This document shows positions 1 to 7,960 of a stretch of 63,294 bases of DNA, one piece after another. The stretch's first letter is position 1; each line of letters opens with the position of its first letter. This DNA is from a virus, in the IMG/VR virus record IMGVR_UViG_3300032293_001130, positions 1 to 63,294 of that record, one strand, 5' to 3'. The notes under the pieces are model-generated. The model did no database searches and was not told the DNA's origin. It saw only the letters and a list, made by a program, of their open reading frames with translations. A program made the position numbers and the translations under genes.

Positions 1-616
1 AACCGCGTGTATTTGCTGTAACAGCAACGCGATCGATTTGGAAGCCCATCTGTGCTAGGTTTGCTGATTCACCGAAGGCTGTTGAGAAGCCAGGACCAGT
101 GTTATCAAGACCGAAGATTGATGAGTTAGCATTACCAGGATTGACAGATAGTGTTGACTGTGTGGTAGTAGCAGCATTACCTGAGTGACCTGTGTTTGCT
201 TCGTTATAAAGAGCTTCGCCAGCACGTGCTGTAGCAGATGCGTATGTTGAACGCATTGCGAAGATCAAACCTGTTGGACCAGTCATTGGCTGAACGCCGC
301 AGATGTCATAAGCCATTAGGTTTGGTAGTGCGCGACGGACCAATCCGATTAGAATTGGGTCGAAGCCCTTGATTGAGCCTTCACCACCAACTACTGGTGA
401 CGAACCGCCACCGATGTTGTTTGGTAGACCGCCACCAGCGACTGAACCAGCTTCCCAAAGATTTTGCATTGAGCGTGATTCTTCCATTAGGGCGCGTTCT
501 TGGTTTTCTAGAACGAGTGCAGTAACTGCACGCTTGTATGGGTCAGTAATTTTTGGTAGATCGCCGTGATCTAGAACTGGAGCCCACTTTCTTGCATATG
601 TTTCATTAAGATACAT
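1..616 (-). CDS. 23: Major capsid protein gp23, N-terminal part (cut by window edge)
   Basis: The first 205 residues of the T4-type major head protein are present; the rest lies beyond the left end. The reading frame begins at an ATG preceded by a GGAGA Shine-Dalgarno sequence. It follows the scaffold gene (gp22) as in T4 (21-22-23). The N-terminus starts MYLNETYARKW and is followed by a Gly-rich stretch and the segment GFDPILIGLVRRALPNLMAYD, which is typical of gp23 proteins, where it enters the HK97-fold domain. A Leu-Trp-Glu/Ala-Gly site near residue 55 fits the L/I-x-E cleavage rule of the gp21 protease, so the first ~55 residues are probably removed during prohead maturation. The assignment is firm from both sequence and synteny; the exact cleavage point is inferred. 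Confidence 0.93.
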   Translation of the reverse strand, partial: MYLNETYARKWAPVLDHGDLPKITDPYKRAVTALVLENQERALMEESRSMQNLWEAGSVAGGGLPNNIGGGSSPVVGGEGSIKGFDPILIGLVRRALPNLMAYDICGVQPMTGPTGLIFAMRSTYASATARAGEALYNEANTGHSGNAATTTQSTLSVNPGNANSSIFGLDNTGPGFSTAFGESANLAQMGFQIDRVAVTANTRG

Positions 617-648
617 TTTTTATTTCTCCGTTAAGAAAGATGAGTTAA

Positions 649-1869
649 TTAGGCTTTTGGAGCCGTTTTTGTAATTGCCTTAACATAATGTGCCATCATA
701 CCATGAACTTCAGCTACTTCTGACTCTTCAACAGCTGTTTCTTGAAGTGCCTTTACCTCACTCTTCACATTGGTTTTACTTGGGAAGTAGTTCTCGCGGA
801 TTGTTGCGAGCTTATTATCAAACTCACCTTCTGTGGTGAACTCCACGCCCTCTGCGAGCGATTTCATTTTCTCAATCTGCACTTCTGTTAGACCTTCGCA
901 GATCTTACGAATTGCTTCGTTCTTCTTTGCAGCATTGAGTTGTTCTGTTAGGGAAGCGATTGTTGCGCTTGTTTCTTCTGTTGACTTGGCAACTGATTCT
1001 TCAAGTTCAGCAACGCGAGCAGCAAGTTCTTCTGCTACATCAACCTTCTCTTCAGGAATTTCGATGTAGTGCTCTGCGAATAGATTCTTGAGACCGCCGA
1101 TGAAATCATCAACGAGTTCAGCACGAAGACCTGTTTCTACAGCAACCTTATTGTCTTCAACCCACTGTTCAACGACATAGTTTAGATATTCGTCGACTTG
1201 ACCAGCGATCTCTTCCTTAAGAGCATCAACGGCTTCTGTAAGAACCTTATCGTTCTCAGCCATTACGTCTTCAAGGATAGAATCAACACGTGATTGAACA
1301 GCAGCTTCGAAGATTGTTGTTGCTTTTGTGCGGAACTCTTCAGAGAGTGATTCGCCATTGAATAGCGCATCGACATCTTCCTTCATGCTGCCCTTATGCT
1401 TGGCAAGCATTGACTTCTTCCAGGCTTCGTTTGCTTCTTCTTCGTCTTCTTCTTTATCATCTTCGTCGTCAGCCATTTCCATTTCTTTTTCATCTTCATC
1501 TTTATGCTTGGCTTCGACGACTGGTAGAGTCTCTTCTTCTTCAGAGTCTTCGAGAATAGTTTCTTCTTCCTCTGTTTCTTCTGTTTCTTCACCCAAACTT
1601 GGATTCATGTTACCAACTACTGGCTTTGCAAGACCCTTTGACTTAACGGTACCGAATTTCGTATCACCAGCGACAGATGACTTACCAGGCTTTGGTGCTT
1701 CTTTACCATCAGCAGCAGCCTTCTTACCAACGTCATCGCCTTCTGGCTTTTCGTTTGTTGAACCACCGAGATCGTCCATCTCGCCTGGTAGTTTTACAGC
1801 TGCGTCTTTATGAGCATTCATCGATGCTTTTAGAATTTCTGCAGCGGATTCTGATAATGTCTTACTCAT
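649..1869 (-). CDS. 22: Prohead core scaffolding protein gp22
   Basis: This 406-residue protein lies between the gp21 protease and the gp23 capsid gene, the T4 position of the main scaffold. It is strongly charged: residues ~90-150 are dominated by Glu and Asp, and the C-terminal half is predicted to be long alpha-helix (many E/A/L/K residues, VAELEESVAKS-like heptads), as expected for an internal core protein. In T4, gp22 fills the prohead and is cut into small peptides by gp21 before packaging. It is longer than T4 gp22 (~270 residues) because of the acidic N-terminal extension. A perfect TATAAATA late promoter element and an AGGAG ribosome site stand just upstream of its ATG. Confidence 0.85.
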   Translation of the reverse strand: MSKTLSESAAEILKASMNAHKDAAVKLPGEMDDLGGSTNEKPEGDDVGKKAAADGKEAPKPGKSSVAGDTKFGTVKSKGLAKPVVGNMNPSLGEETEETEEEETILEDSEEEETLPVVEAKHKDEDEKEMEMADDEDDKEEDEEEANEAWKKSMLAKHKGSMKEDVDALFNGESLSEEFRTKATTIFEAAVQSRVDSILEDVMAENDKVLTEAVDALKEEIAGQVDEYLNYVVEQWVEDNKVAVETGLRAELVDDFIGGLKNLFAEHYIEIPEEKVDVAEELAARVAELEESVAKSTEETSATIASLTEQLNAAKKNEAIRKICEGLTEVQIEKMKSLAEGVEFTTEGEFDNKLATIRENYFPSKTNVKSEVKALQETAVEESEVAEVHGMMAHYVKAITKTAPKA

Positions 1870-1896
1870 TTGTTTTAACTCCTGAAGAAGTAATAT

Positions 1897-1904
1897 TATT
1901 TATA
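1897..1904 (-). promoter_or_regulatory. Late promoter element TATAAATA upstream of gp22
   Basis: The minus strand reads TATAAATA, an exact match to the T4 late promoter -10 element used by gp55-programmed RNA polymerase. It is ~28 bases upstream of the gp22 ATG, with an AGGAG ribosome site between them. It begins immediately after the gp21 stop codon, so it would start a 22-23 transcript. Transcription from it is inferred. Confidence 0.75.
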
Positions 1905-1908
1905 AATT

Positions 1909-2553
1909 TTAAAGTTTTGACAAGAAGTTTTCAAAGATCTTCAATGAAACTTCGTCAATCTGTTTTTGCTTTGCTCTTTTAATCTGCTCATAATAGGCAT
2001 TGACGTCGATTTCTTTCACTTTACCATTATCCCAAACCCACTCTTTGCCTTCCATAATACCTTGAACAAAAGCACCAGGTGCGGACGGATCCGCTACAAT
2101 ATCAGCCGCTGTGGCTAGATAATAGTCATCTTGAACCACGTTGACACCGTTTACTTCTTTGAGTGAACCCATGCCACGTGACGAGACACCGAGAGTTGCA
2201 CCGCCTTCCATAAGGGACTTGGCGATCTTACCCATTGGTGTTTCAAGAATTTTTGCCTTACCGATCCACTGATTACCTTCCTGCTTTAAAGAGGTGATCA
2301 AGTGAGAGACTCGGTCTAGATTAATTGATGGTGAATCTGGATGACCCAATTCACCAAATGCGCGATTCTTAGTAACGTACTCTTCGTTATAACGACCAAC
2401 TTCTTTAGCAAGAGTGTCAGTCTTGTACATACGACCATTACGATTCTTCATTTCTGCTACAAGAAATGGTCCTGTGATGTAAAGCGTTTTAACACCGTTC
2501 TTTTCTTCGGTGATAACTCTAACATCATTGATGTTTTCGGTAATTAATTTCAT
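1909..2553 (-). CDS. 21: Prohead core protease gp21
   Basis: This 214-residue protein matches the T4 gp21 family (peptidase S80), whose members digest the scaffold and trim gp23 during head maturation. T4 gp21 has 212 residues. The catalytic histidine is likely His71 in the FGELGHPDSP motif, and the catalytic serine likely Ser124 or Ser125 in GVSSRGMGS; their spacing agrees with the His/Ser pair of T4 gp21. Its ATG overlaps the stop codon of the upstream basic-protein gene by one base (TAATG), indicating coupled translation. It sits between core-protein genes and gp22 as in T4. Confidence 0.93.
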   Translation of the reverse strand: MKLITENINDVRVITEEKNGVKTLYITGPFLVAEMKNRNGRMYKTDTLAKEVGRYNEEYVTKNRAFGELGHPDSPSINLDRVSHLITSLKQEGNQWIGKAKILETPMGKIAKSLMEGGATLGVSSRGMGSLKEVNGVNVVQDDYYLATAADIVADPSAPGAFVQGIMEGKEWVWDNGKVKEIDVNAYYEQIKRAKQKQIDEVSLKIFENFLSKL

Positions 2554-2855
2554 TAACGTATCCCCAATGCTTTTCTCTTCATGAGAGATCTTTTTCTTTT
2601 TATAAGTGCTCGAGCCATCTTTGCTTTGCGCTTTACTTTTGCTCTGCGCGCAGCCATCTTTCTGCGTAAACGCTCTTGTGGCTTCATACGAACTAGTTTA
2701 CCACCACGAATCGTAAAACCTTTTACAGCAGAAAAGACTTTGCGACGCTGAACCTTGCCACCACGAACACGAGCGCGAATTAGTTTTTTACGACCAATTT
2801 TTTGAATATTGGCTTCAGCAATAATTTCTCTTACAATTTCTGAAATGATACTCAT
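2553..2855 (-). CDS. Very basic small prohead-region protein (gp68 position)
   Basis: A 100-residue protein with about 37 Lys+Arg residues, mostly in the last 40 residues, where KRK and RRK clusters alternate with Ala, Met and Leu. No domain was recognised. It lies between the 293-residue unknown protein and the gp21 protease, where T4 carries gene 68, a minor prohead core protein. The start overlaps the preceding stop (ATGA) and its stop overlaps gp21 (TAATG), so it is tightly embedded in the head operon. Its charge suggests binding to DNA or to the extremely acidic gp22 scaffold. Equivalence to gp68 is positional only. Confidence 0.6.
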   Translation of the reverse strand: MSIISEIVREIIAEANIQKIGRKKLIRARVRGGKVQRRKVFSAVKGFTIRGGKLVRMKPQERLRRKMAARRAKVKRKAKMARALIKRKRSLMKRKALGIR

Positions 2856-3730
2856 TTGTCACCAATTGTAAATTGAACTTTACTTAATGCAAAATGTGCT
2901 GCTTTCTCAAACCCCTTTGGGCTTGTAAGCATATCAGCAAATTTCTTTTTATTCTCATCGTTCAATGCGCCGTGAACCATATGAATGGCTTTTGCAGCGC
3001 CATGGCTAACTCTCAACTTTGATCCATCAGCAAACTTCATATGACTTGATGTTTGTTTTGGTAATTCTTCTTGAGCATATTTTGATACTTGATCAAGGCT
3101 TTCCATAACATGCTCAACTTCTTCGGTTTTTACGCCAGGAACTGTTGCATCAGTTGATGTGCCAGTTGGGCTATATGGAATTGTGAACGTTAATCCCATT
3201 CTAGAATTAACATACATTGCAACGCGACGACCATCTGGGAAAATACGAATGCCTGTTCTTTTTAATACAAGCATTGGTGGTGGATTTACTTCATCGCGCA
3301 ATGTTGCTTCACAAATTTGTTCTTTGTCGATAATTTCGTATGAATTCATTAATGACTTTTTAGCCGTTGCAGCTGGTTTCAAAACTTGTAACTGACGACG
3401 AAAACGATTCATTGGAACATCTGATGAGAGAGCATCTGATGGAACTTGTGATGTTGCCGCAATATAATTTGTTCTTTCAGTTGGCGATAGTTTATTAATC
3501 ACCTGACTAAATTGTGCTTTAGGATTTGCAGCAATTGCTTTTGTTACTTTTGCATGACCCGATGCAGCAGCACTCACATTGAGACCTTTAATTCCCAATG
3601 TTGTTTTTGCAGCGTTTAACTTTTGACGCAATTCAGCGTCTGAAGTATTACTCTGCGTTTGAGGTGACGCCTGCATCGACTTCTGATTCGGCGCTTCCGT
3701 CAATTTCTGTCTCAAGTCCTTCAATTTCAT
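2852..3730 (-). CDS. Unrecognised head-cluster protein
   Basis: A protein of about 293 residues if translation starts at the ATG giving MKLKDLRQKL; an upstream TTG would add 14 residues and a downstream ATG at base 3676 would remove 18. I could not assign a family. The N-terminal third is Ala/Gln/Ser-rich and likely extended or helical. The middle (around IRIFPDGRRVAMYVNSRMG) looks like a compact beta domain, and the C-terminus is helical. It overlaps the 3' end of the gp67-like gene by 83 bases in another frame and ends in an ATGA overlap with the basic protein. Its place between portal and protease suggests a prohead core or portal-associated role, which is inference from position only. Confidence 0.6.
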   Translation of the reverse strand: MKLKDLRQKLTEAPNQKSMQASPQTQSNTSDAELRQKLNAAKTTLGIKGLNVSAAASGHAKVTKAIAANPKAQFSQVINKLSPTERTNYIAATSQVPSDALSSDVPMNRFRRQLQVLKPAATAKKSLMNSYEIIDKEQICEATLRDEVNPPPMLVLKRTGIRIFPDGRRVAMYVNSRMGLTFTIPYSPTGTSTDATVPGVKTEEVEHVMESLDQVSKYAQEELPKQTSSHMKFADGSKLRVSHGAAKAIHMVHGALNDENKKKFADMLTSPKGFEKAAHFALSKVQFTIGDK

Positions 3731-3887
3731 TTGTTTGTACTTCTGGTGTGAGTAGTGAAGACGCAATCTCAACTTTCTTTACTTCAAGTGCATCATTTAC
3801 ACGCGCTGAAATCGCAGCGTCAAAAGCATTCTTAAATGCTCCTGAATCTCCAACTAGTGCAGCATTAACTAAATCGATAGTGTTCAT
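3648..3887 (-). CDS. 67: gp67-like prohead core protein
   Basis: A 79-residue protein (T4 gp67 has 80) directly downstream of the portal gene, the T4 position of gene 67, a minor scaffold component affecting head shape. The N-terminal helix contains AFDAAISARVNDALEVKKVEIA, close to the conserved helix of gp67 proteins of T4-like phages; the tail is acidic and Ser/Glu-rich. The ATG at 3887 is chosen because a GGAGA ribosome site lies 6 bases upstream; the longer TTG-initiated frame has no such site and starts beside a promoter-like element. The 3' end overlaps the next gene by 83 bases. Confidence 0.7.
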   Translation of the reverse strand: MNTIDLVNAALVGDSGAFKNAFDAAISARVNDALEVKKVEIASSLLTPEVQTNEIEGLETEIDGSAESEVDAGVTSNAE

Positions 3888-3902
3888 AAAAATCTCCAAT
3901 TA

Positions 3903-5549
3903 TTATTTAGTAATTTGAGCATTAAACGATTGGTTTAGATCATTTGCTGAAGGTGATACTGTTGGTTGTGCTGCGACATTATTCGCAGCTGGTTCAGCAA
4001 GATTTGAAGGGGGTGGTGTTGAGAGAGACATAGGCTCTTGTGGTTGAGCAGCCTCTTCTTCAGCCATCTCCTTCGCCATTCTTTCAATGCCTTCTTCATC
4101 AAATTGTAGAACATGTTTACGCACCCAACCCTTCGAGAAGTATACTCCAACGTATGGGTCGATTTGTGACATAAGTTGTAAACGTGCTGCCATTAACTCT
4201 GCTTCTTTGAGTTCCATAAAGTTGTTGTCTTTAAGGAAATCATAGTGAATCTTTTCTTTTAATTTTTGCCATTCGTCGACGGAGCAGATGCCTTTTAGAG
4301 CCAACTGTCTTTCCATCAACTCATCGAACAATAAACTAAATTTGGTACGAAGTTTATTAATAAACTTACTGAACTTAATTTCATCGCGTGTAATTTCTGT
4401 TGAACGACCTAAACTAAACCCTTGGTTTTGTTCTAAGCGAGAAACAGGAACATTTAGTGATCGGTAGAGCTTCTTTTCGAAATACTGAACGTCAGCCAAC
4501 TCACCTAGATTTTGTCCTGCTGGTAGAGTTGTAATTTCTGTTGACTTACCTTCACCACGACGTGGGATCCAGAAGTCTTCCATCATTGACATAAACTTGC
4601 GGTCGTCTTTAACTTCGCCAGTGGCTGAATCATAGACAACCTTATTGCGGAACTTTGTCATAATGTCGCGCAAGTATTGCTCTGATTTAATCTTAGGCAT
4701 GTTACCAACGTCGATGTAGAACACACGACGTTCTGGTGCACGCGATAGACGATAGATAACTACCGCATCTTCAACCATGCGTAATTGATTGAGTGGCTTG
4801 ATGGCTTTGTGAAGGTATGAGAGAACTAACATTCTCTTAGCATCCATCAGACCAGAGTTAACATTAACAATCGCATCAACGGCAATTCTTACACCACCAT
4901 CAACTGTTGATGGCATACCCATTGTCGATGTTGACACCATGTTCTGTTGACCCTGAAGCGTTGCTCTTTCGTTGAAGACGTAAAATTCTTGTACGCCCTG
5001 AACAACATCAACACCAGTTCTAGGATCTTTTTTCTTTACAACGTGTCTAACTTTCTTGATTTTTCTTGGATCGATATAAACCAATTCTTGAATACCAAGA
5101 CGTGGCTGTTTCTCATCGATCAAAACTTGGTAAAATAATCTTCCGTCGATATACCATTGACGGAATAGATCAGAACCAAAATTAGAGAAGTCTAACATAC
5201 GAAGAACGTTATCAAATTCTTCGCGAATCATGTCTTTGATTTTATCTGGCTGCTCTAAGTCGTCTAGTAGAATTGTAACTGACTTGCCAGTAACGTCATG
5301 AACAACAGCTTCATTTACGATATCATCAATCGCTGATTCGAGTTCAGGCTGCATTGCCATCTCTCGATAACGAGTGATAAGATCATTTTCATTTTTAAAA
5401 CTTGCTTCAAGATCTAGATAAGTTCCAAAGTAACCACCAGCAGTGACGGTGATCGCACCATCATCGCTTACAGGTGTAGAAACCTGAGGCTGAAGTTGTA
5501 CTTCAGGCTTTTTTCGAAGGATCTCGAAACCGAAAAGATTTATAGCCAT
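3903..5549 (-). CDS. 20: Portal vertex protein gp20
   Basis: A 548-residue T4-type portal protein (T4 gp20: 524). It forms the dodecameric ring through which DNA is packaged and to which the neck attaches. Diagnostic segments include ITRYREMAMQPELESAIDD near the N-terminus, the wing segment with LVYIDPRKIKKVRHV, and SLGRSTEITRDEIKFSKFI in the stem/crown region, all conserved in T4-like portals. The last ~50 residues are Pro/Gln/Ala-rich and likely disordered. The ATG has a GGAG site. Gene order gp17-18-19-20 matches T4 exactly. Confidence 0.96.
   Translation of the reverse strand: MAINLFGFEILRKKPEVQLQPQVSTPVSDDGAITVTAGGYFGTYLDLEASFKNENDLITRYREMAMQPELESAIDDIVNEAVVHDVTGKSVTILLDDLEQPDKIKDMIREEFDNVLRMLDFSNFGSDLFRQWYIDGRLFYQVLIDEKQPRLGIQELVYIDPRKIKKVRHVVKKKDPRTGVDVVQGVQEFYVFNERATLQGQQNMVSTSTMGMPSTVDGGVRIAVDAIVNVNSGLMDAKRMLVLSYLHKAIKPLNQLRMVEDAVVIYRLSRAPERRVFYIDVGNMPKIKSEQYLRDIMTKFRNKVVYDSATGEVKDDRKFMSMMEDFWIPRRGEGKSTEITTLPAGQNLGELADVQYFEKKLYRSLNVPVSRLEQNQGFSLGRSTEITRDEIKFSKFINKLRTKFSLLFDELMERQLALKGICSVDEWQKLKEKIHYDFLKDNNFMELKEAELMAARLQLMSQIDPYVGVYFSKGWVRKHVLQFDEEGIERMAKEMAEEEAAQPQEPMSLSTPPPSNLAEPAANNVAAQPTVSPSANDLNQSFNAQITK
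3904..3911 (-). promoter_or_regulatory. Late promoter-like ACTAAATA upstream of gp67
   Basis: The minus strand carries ACTAAATA 17 bases upstream of the gp67 ATG, overlapping the end of the portal gene. The same octamer occurs upstream of gp18 and gp13. It keeps the TAAATA core of the T4 late promoter. Promoter activity is inferred from recurrence and position. Confidence 0.45.
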
Positions 5550-5570
5550 GTGTGCTCCATCATATAGAAT

Positions 5571-5594
5571 GGGGAGAGAGTTGCCCCTCTCCCC
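5571..5594 (-). terminator. Perfect G/C-rich hairpin between gp19 and gp20
   Basis: An 8-bp perfect inverted repeat (GGGGAGAG / CTCTCCCC, 8-base loop) fills most of the gap between the gp19 stop and the gp20 ribosome site. There is no T-run on the minus strand after the stem, so it is not a classical intrinsic terminator. It may partly terminate the gp18-gp19 transcript, protect the abundant tube mRNA from 3' decay, or mark an RNA-processing site. Confidence 0.45.
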
Positions 5595-5603
5595 TTATTC
5601 AAA

Positions 5604-6179
5604 TTAAGCGAGTAGACCGCCAAGAACACCAGTTCTAGCCACGTTTTGATCTTGCGTAGTCCAGTACTGATATTGGAAGGTAACTGAGAATTCTTCGATT
5701 GCATCGTTTGAACCCCAGTCTAGGTCGATTGCAGCGATATCGATTGGGAACATACCGACGAACTTATACTTCTTGATTGGTGACCCACCAGCCTTTGAGT
5801 ATTGGAACACTTCAGCATCAGCAGCATATTGCTGTGTCGTGAGTGCAGCACGTAAGTTTGTTACGTTATCGTTGATTCCACGGACCCATGATTCCATTGC
5901 ATTACGGATAATAAAGTCTTCATCGTTAATTACTGTTACTGTCCAGTCAGCAAACGTGCGATTGCCAGCAACTTTAACTTCGCGACCGAAGTAGTTTACT
6001 GGTACGCTACCGAGTGTTGAGCCAGGAAGCTGAGCAGTTTTAACCATGAATGTAGACTTTAATTGTGCCGTTGAACGACCAGTTACATAACTTGGGAAAT
6101 TGAGTCGCACTTCAAATAGATTAGGACGTGCGCCATCTCCACTTAACTGTGTACGAAATTGATTTACATTGAATGGCAT
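5604..6179 (-). CDS. 19: Tail tube protein gp19
   Basis: A 191-residue T4-type tail tube monomer (T4 gp19: 163), which stacks in hexamers to form the inner tube. It contains family segments such as RPNLFEVRLNFPSYV, KTAQLPGSTLG and NRTFADWTVTVINDEDF, and the C-terminal IDLDWGSNDAIEEFSVTFQYQYW strand pair, also present in the gp54-like protein of the plus-strand operon. It follows the sheath gene gp18 with a short gap that holds an AATAAATA late-promoter-like element and a GGAG ribosome site. Confidence 0.95.
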   Translation of the reverse strand: MPFNVNQFRTQLSGDGARPNLFEVRLNFPSYVTGRSTAQLKSTFMVKTAQLPGSTLGSVPVNYFGREVKVAGNRTFADWTVTVINDEDFIIRNAMESWVRGINDNVTNLRAALTTQQYAADAEVFQYSKAGGSPIKKYKFVGMFPIDIAAIDLDWGSNDAIEEFSVTFQYQYWTTQDQNVARTGVLGGLLA

Positions 6180-6203
6180 TGATTATCTCCTGAGCCTATA
6201 CTC

Positions 6204-6211
6204 TATTTATT
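6204..6211 (-). promoter_or_regulatory. Late promoter-like AATAAATA upstream of gp19
   Basis: The minus strand reads AATAAATA, a 7/8 match to the T4 late element, ending ~25 bases before the gp19 start and overlapping the gp18 stop codon. The spacing is the same as for the perfect element upstream of gp22. It would allow extra transcription of the abundant tube protein. Confidence 0.5.
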
Positions 6212-7901
6212 AGAAGCGACCAACGATTTCGTCAAAGGCAACACCAGTACGGACAGCCACGAAGTTCAACTGGATAAAGTTGATTGACTTGGCTGGCTTG
6301 ATATAGATGTCACCGATGAACTCGTTGCGGTCAATAACTTCTGGAGTATTGTTTGTTTCGTCGCAAACAACACGGAAGTCGTAGATACCGCGACGACCCT
6401 GTACCAATCTTAGGAATGGTTCAACTAGGTTCACAAACTGCGCTCTTGTAAATTCATCGTTGAACTCGAAGAGGCTTGCGCGTGCAGCACGAGCAATTGC
6501 CTTCTCAAGAACAATGAATAGACGACGAACATTGATACGATCGAATGCGCTTGGTTTTGATAGAAGAGTCTTATCACCAAAGAGAACAGTGCCTTCTCCT
6601 GGGAACGAGACGATTGGATTTACACCAGCCTTATAGAGCGTATCGCGCTGTGCTTGGTTTGGATTGAATGCTAGTTTGATTACATTCTTCAACTGACCGC
6701 GATTGAATCCAGCAGGTGAGAACCATGGATCGCGATCTTGGTCGGTACGAGCACAGAGACCAGCAACGTCACCGTTACCTGGAATCCAACGATATAGATC
6801 GTTATACTTGTCGTATTGATACTTCCATGCGCTATCCATTACAGCATATGACGTTGAAGTCAAGCTGTTACGATGGTTTACGATAGAAGAAACTGGATCA
6901 GCTGCTTGGACGTTTGCAAGTAGTGGTGATACGAACGCTACGCAGTCTTCACGACCTACAGCAAGAGAGATTACGTTTGCAGCCAATACTGCGCTTGCGT
7001 TAGCCGTCATTACGAGGCTAATATCAACGTTATCCGTTGAAGCAAACTGAGCATATGCTGTTTGAACGTTGCCATCAGTTGGCACCGCATCAGTACCACG
7101 AACGAAGCTGACACCATCTAGGTTTTCACCTGCGAAGGCATGTGTCGCATTAGCAGCAACACCCCATGTGGAGTTGTTTGGTCCCATTGCATAGACGTAA
7201 CGTGAATTGACGTATAGAACATCGCGGTAGTAGAGTGATTCGCCGCTTTCGCCCTTGGCATTGGTTGCCTTAGATACGTTTGCGAAACGCTCAATGACCG
7301 TGTTTGGTGTTCCTGAGAACAATCCATCTTCATCGACGATTGCGATGTGCATTTCGTCGTTAGCGTCTGACTTATGATTTGCAGCAACAAAGGTTGAAGT
7401 TCCTGGGGCAGCATCGAAGTATGGAGCGTATGCCCAAGAAGAGAATGCTGTCGCGTTTGCATTTGCGCAAACTGCAACCTTCAATGAGTTACCAAGCGAA
7501 CCTGGATAACGAGCAGCGAATAGGATGTTTGAATTTGCTGCCGTGAAGAAAGAGGTGAAGTAATGATCTTCGCTCTTAACCTTTACGTTTGCAGCAAAGG
7601 AACCTGAAGCAACGTTTAGCGCAAGAGCAGAATTAAGTGTTTCAGCGTCAGAGCGAGAAACAAATAGACTGTTGCTATATGCTAGGAAGTTTGCAGCGGT
7701 GAAGAACGTAAGAGCTGTCGTTGAATCTGGTTTGCCATATAGTTCAACGAGTTGATCCTCTGAACCAACCTGTCTTAGAAGGTCGATTGGACCCCACTGA
7801 AACGCGCCAGCGACCGCGCCAGTGGATGTAGAAACTGATGGGACAACTGTTGTTGCGTCAATTTCGGAAACATTCACGCCTGGAGATACTTGAAAAGCCA
7901 T
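6210..7901 (-). CDS. 18: Contractile tail sheath protein gp18
   Basis: A 563-residue tail sheath protein (T4 gp18: 659). The N-terminus, MAFQVSPGVNVSEIDATTV, is the classic sheath start. The C-terminal half has the conserved core (NPIVSFPGEGTVLFGDKTL, INVRRLFIVLEKAIARAA, and the final strand FIQLNFVAVRTGVAFDEIVG) that forms the intersubunit mesh. The middle is Asn/Ala-rich and variable, corresponding to surface-exposed insertion domains. An AGGAG ribosome site precedes the ATG. It lies between gp17 and gp19, as in T4. Confidence 0.96.
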   Translation of the reverse strand: MAFQVSPGVNVSEIDATTVVPSVSTSTGAVAGAFQWGPIDLLRQVGSEDQLVELYGKPDSTTALTFFTAANFLAYSNSLFVSRSDAETLNSALALNVASGSFAANVKVKSEDHYFTSFFTAANSNILFAARYPGSLGNSLKVAVCANANATAFSSWAYAPYFDAAPGTSTFVAANHKSDANDEMHIAIVDEDGLFSGTPNTVIERFANVSKATNAKGESGESLYYRDVLYVNSRYVYAMGPNNSTWGVAANATHAFAGENLDGVSFVRGTDAVPTDGNVQTAYAQFASTDNVDISLVMTANASAVLAANVISLAVGREDCVAFVSPLLANVQAADPVSSIVNHRNSLTSTSYAVMDSAWKYQYDKYNDLYRWIPGNGDVAGLCARTDQDRDPWFSPAGFNRGQLKNVIKLAFNPNQAQRDTLYKAGVNPIVSFPGEGTVLFGDKTLLSKPSAFDRINVRRLFIVLEKAIARAARASLFEFNDEFTRAQFVNLVEPFLRLVQGRRGIYDFRVVCDETNNTPEVIDRNEFIGDIYIKPAKSINFIQLNFVAVRTGVAFDEIVGRF

Positions 7902-7940
7902 GTTTTTGCTCCTGTTTTGGAGATAAAGAAACTTACCAGT

Positions 7941-7948
7941 TATTTAGT
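7941..7948 (-). promoter_or_regulatory. Late promoter-like ACTAAATA upstream of gp18
   Basis: The minus strand reads ACTAAATA in the 59-base gap between gp17 and gp18, ~40 bases upstream of the sheath ATG. It has the TAAATA core and is identical to the elements before gp67 and gp13. Function is inferred. Confidence 0.45.
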
Positions 7949-7960
7949 GTTTTGTAGTTT

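Noticed and set aside
1328-1813. 161-codon Ser-rich plus-strand frame opposite gp22
   Set aside because: It is the antisense of the Glu/Asp-rich part of gp22; the Ser runs follow from Glu codons read in reverse.
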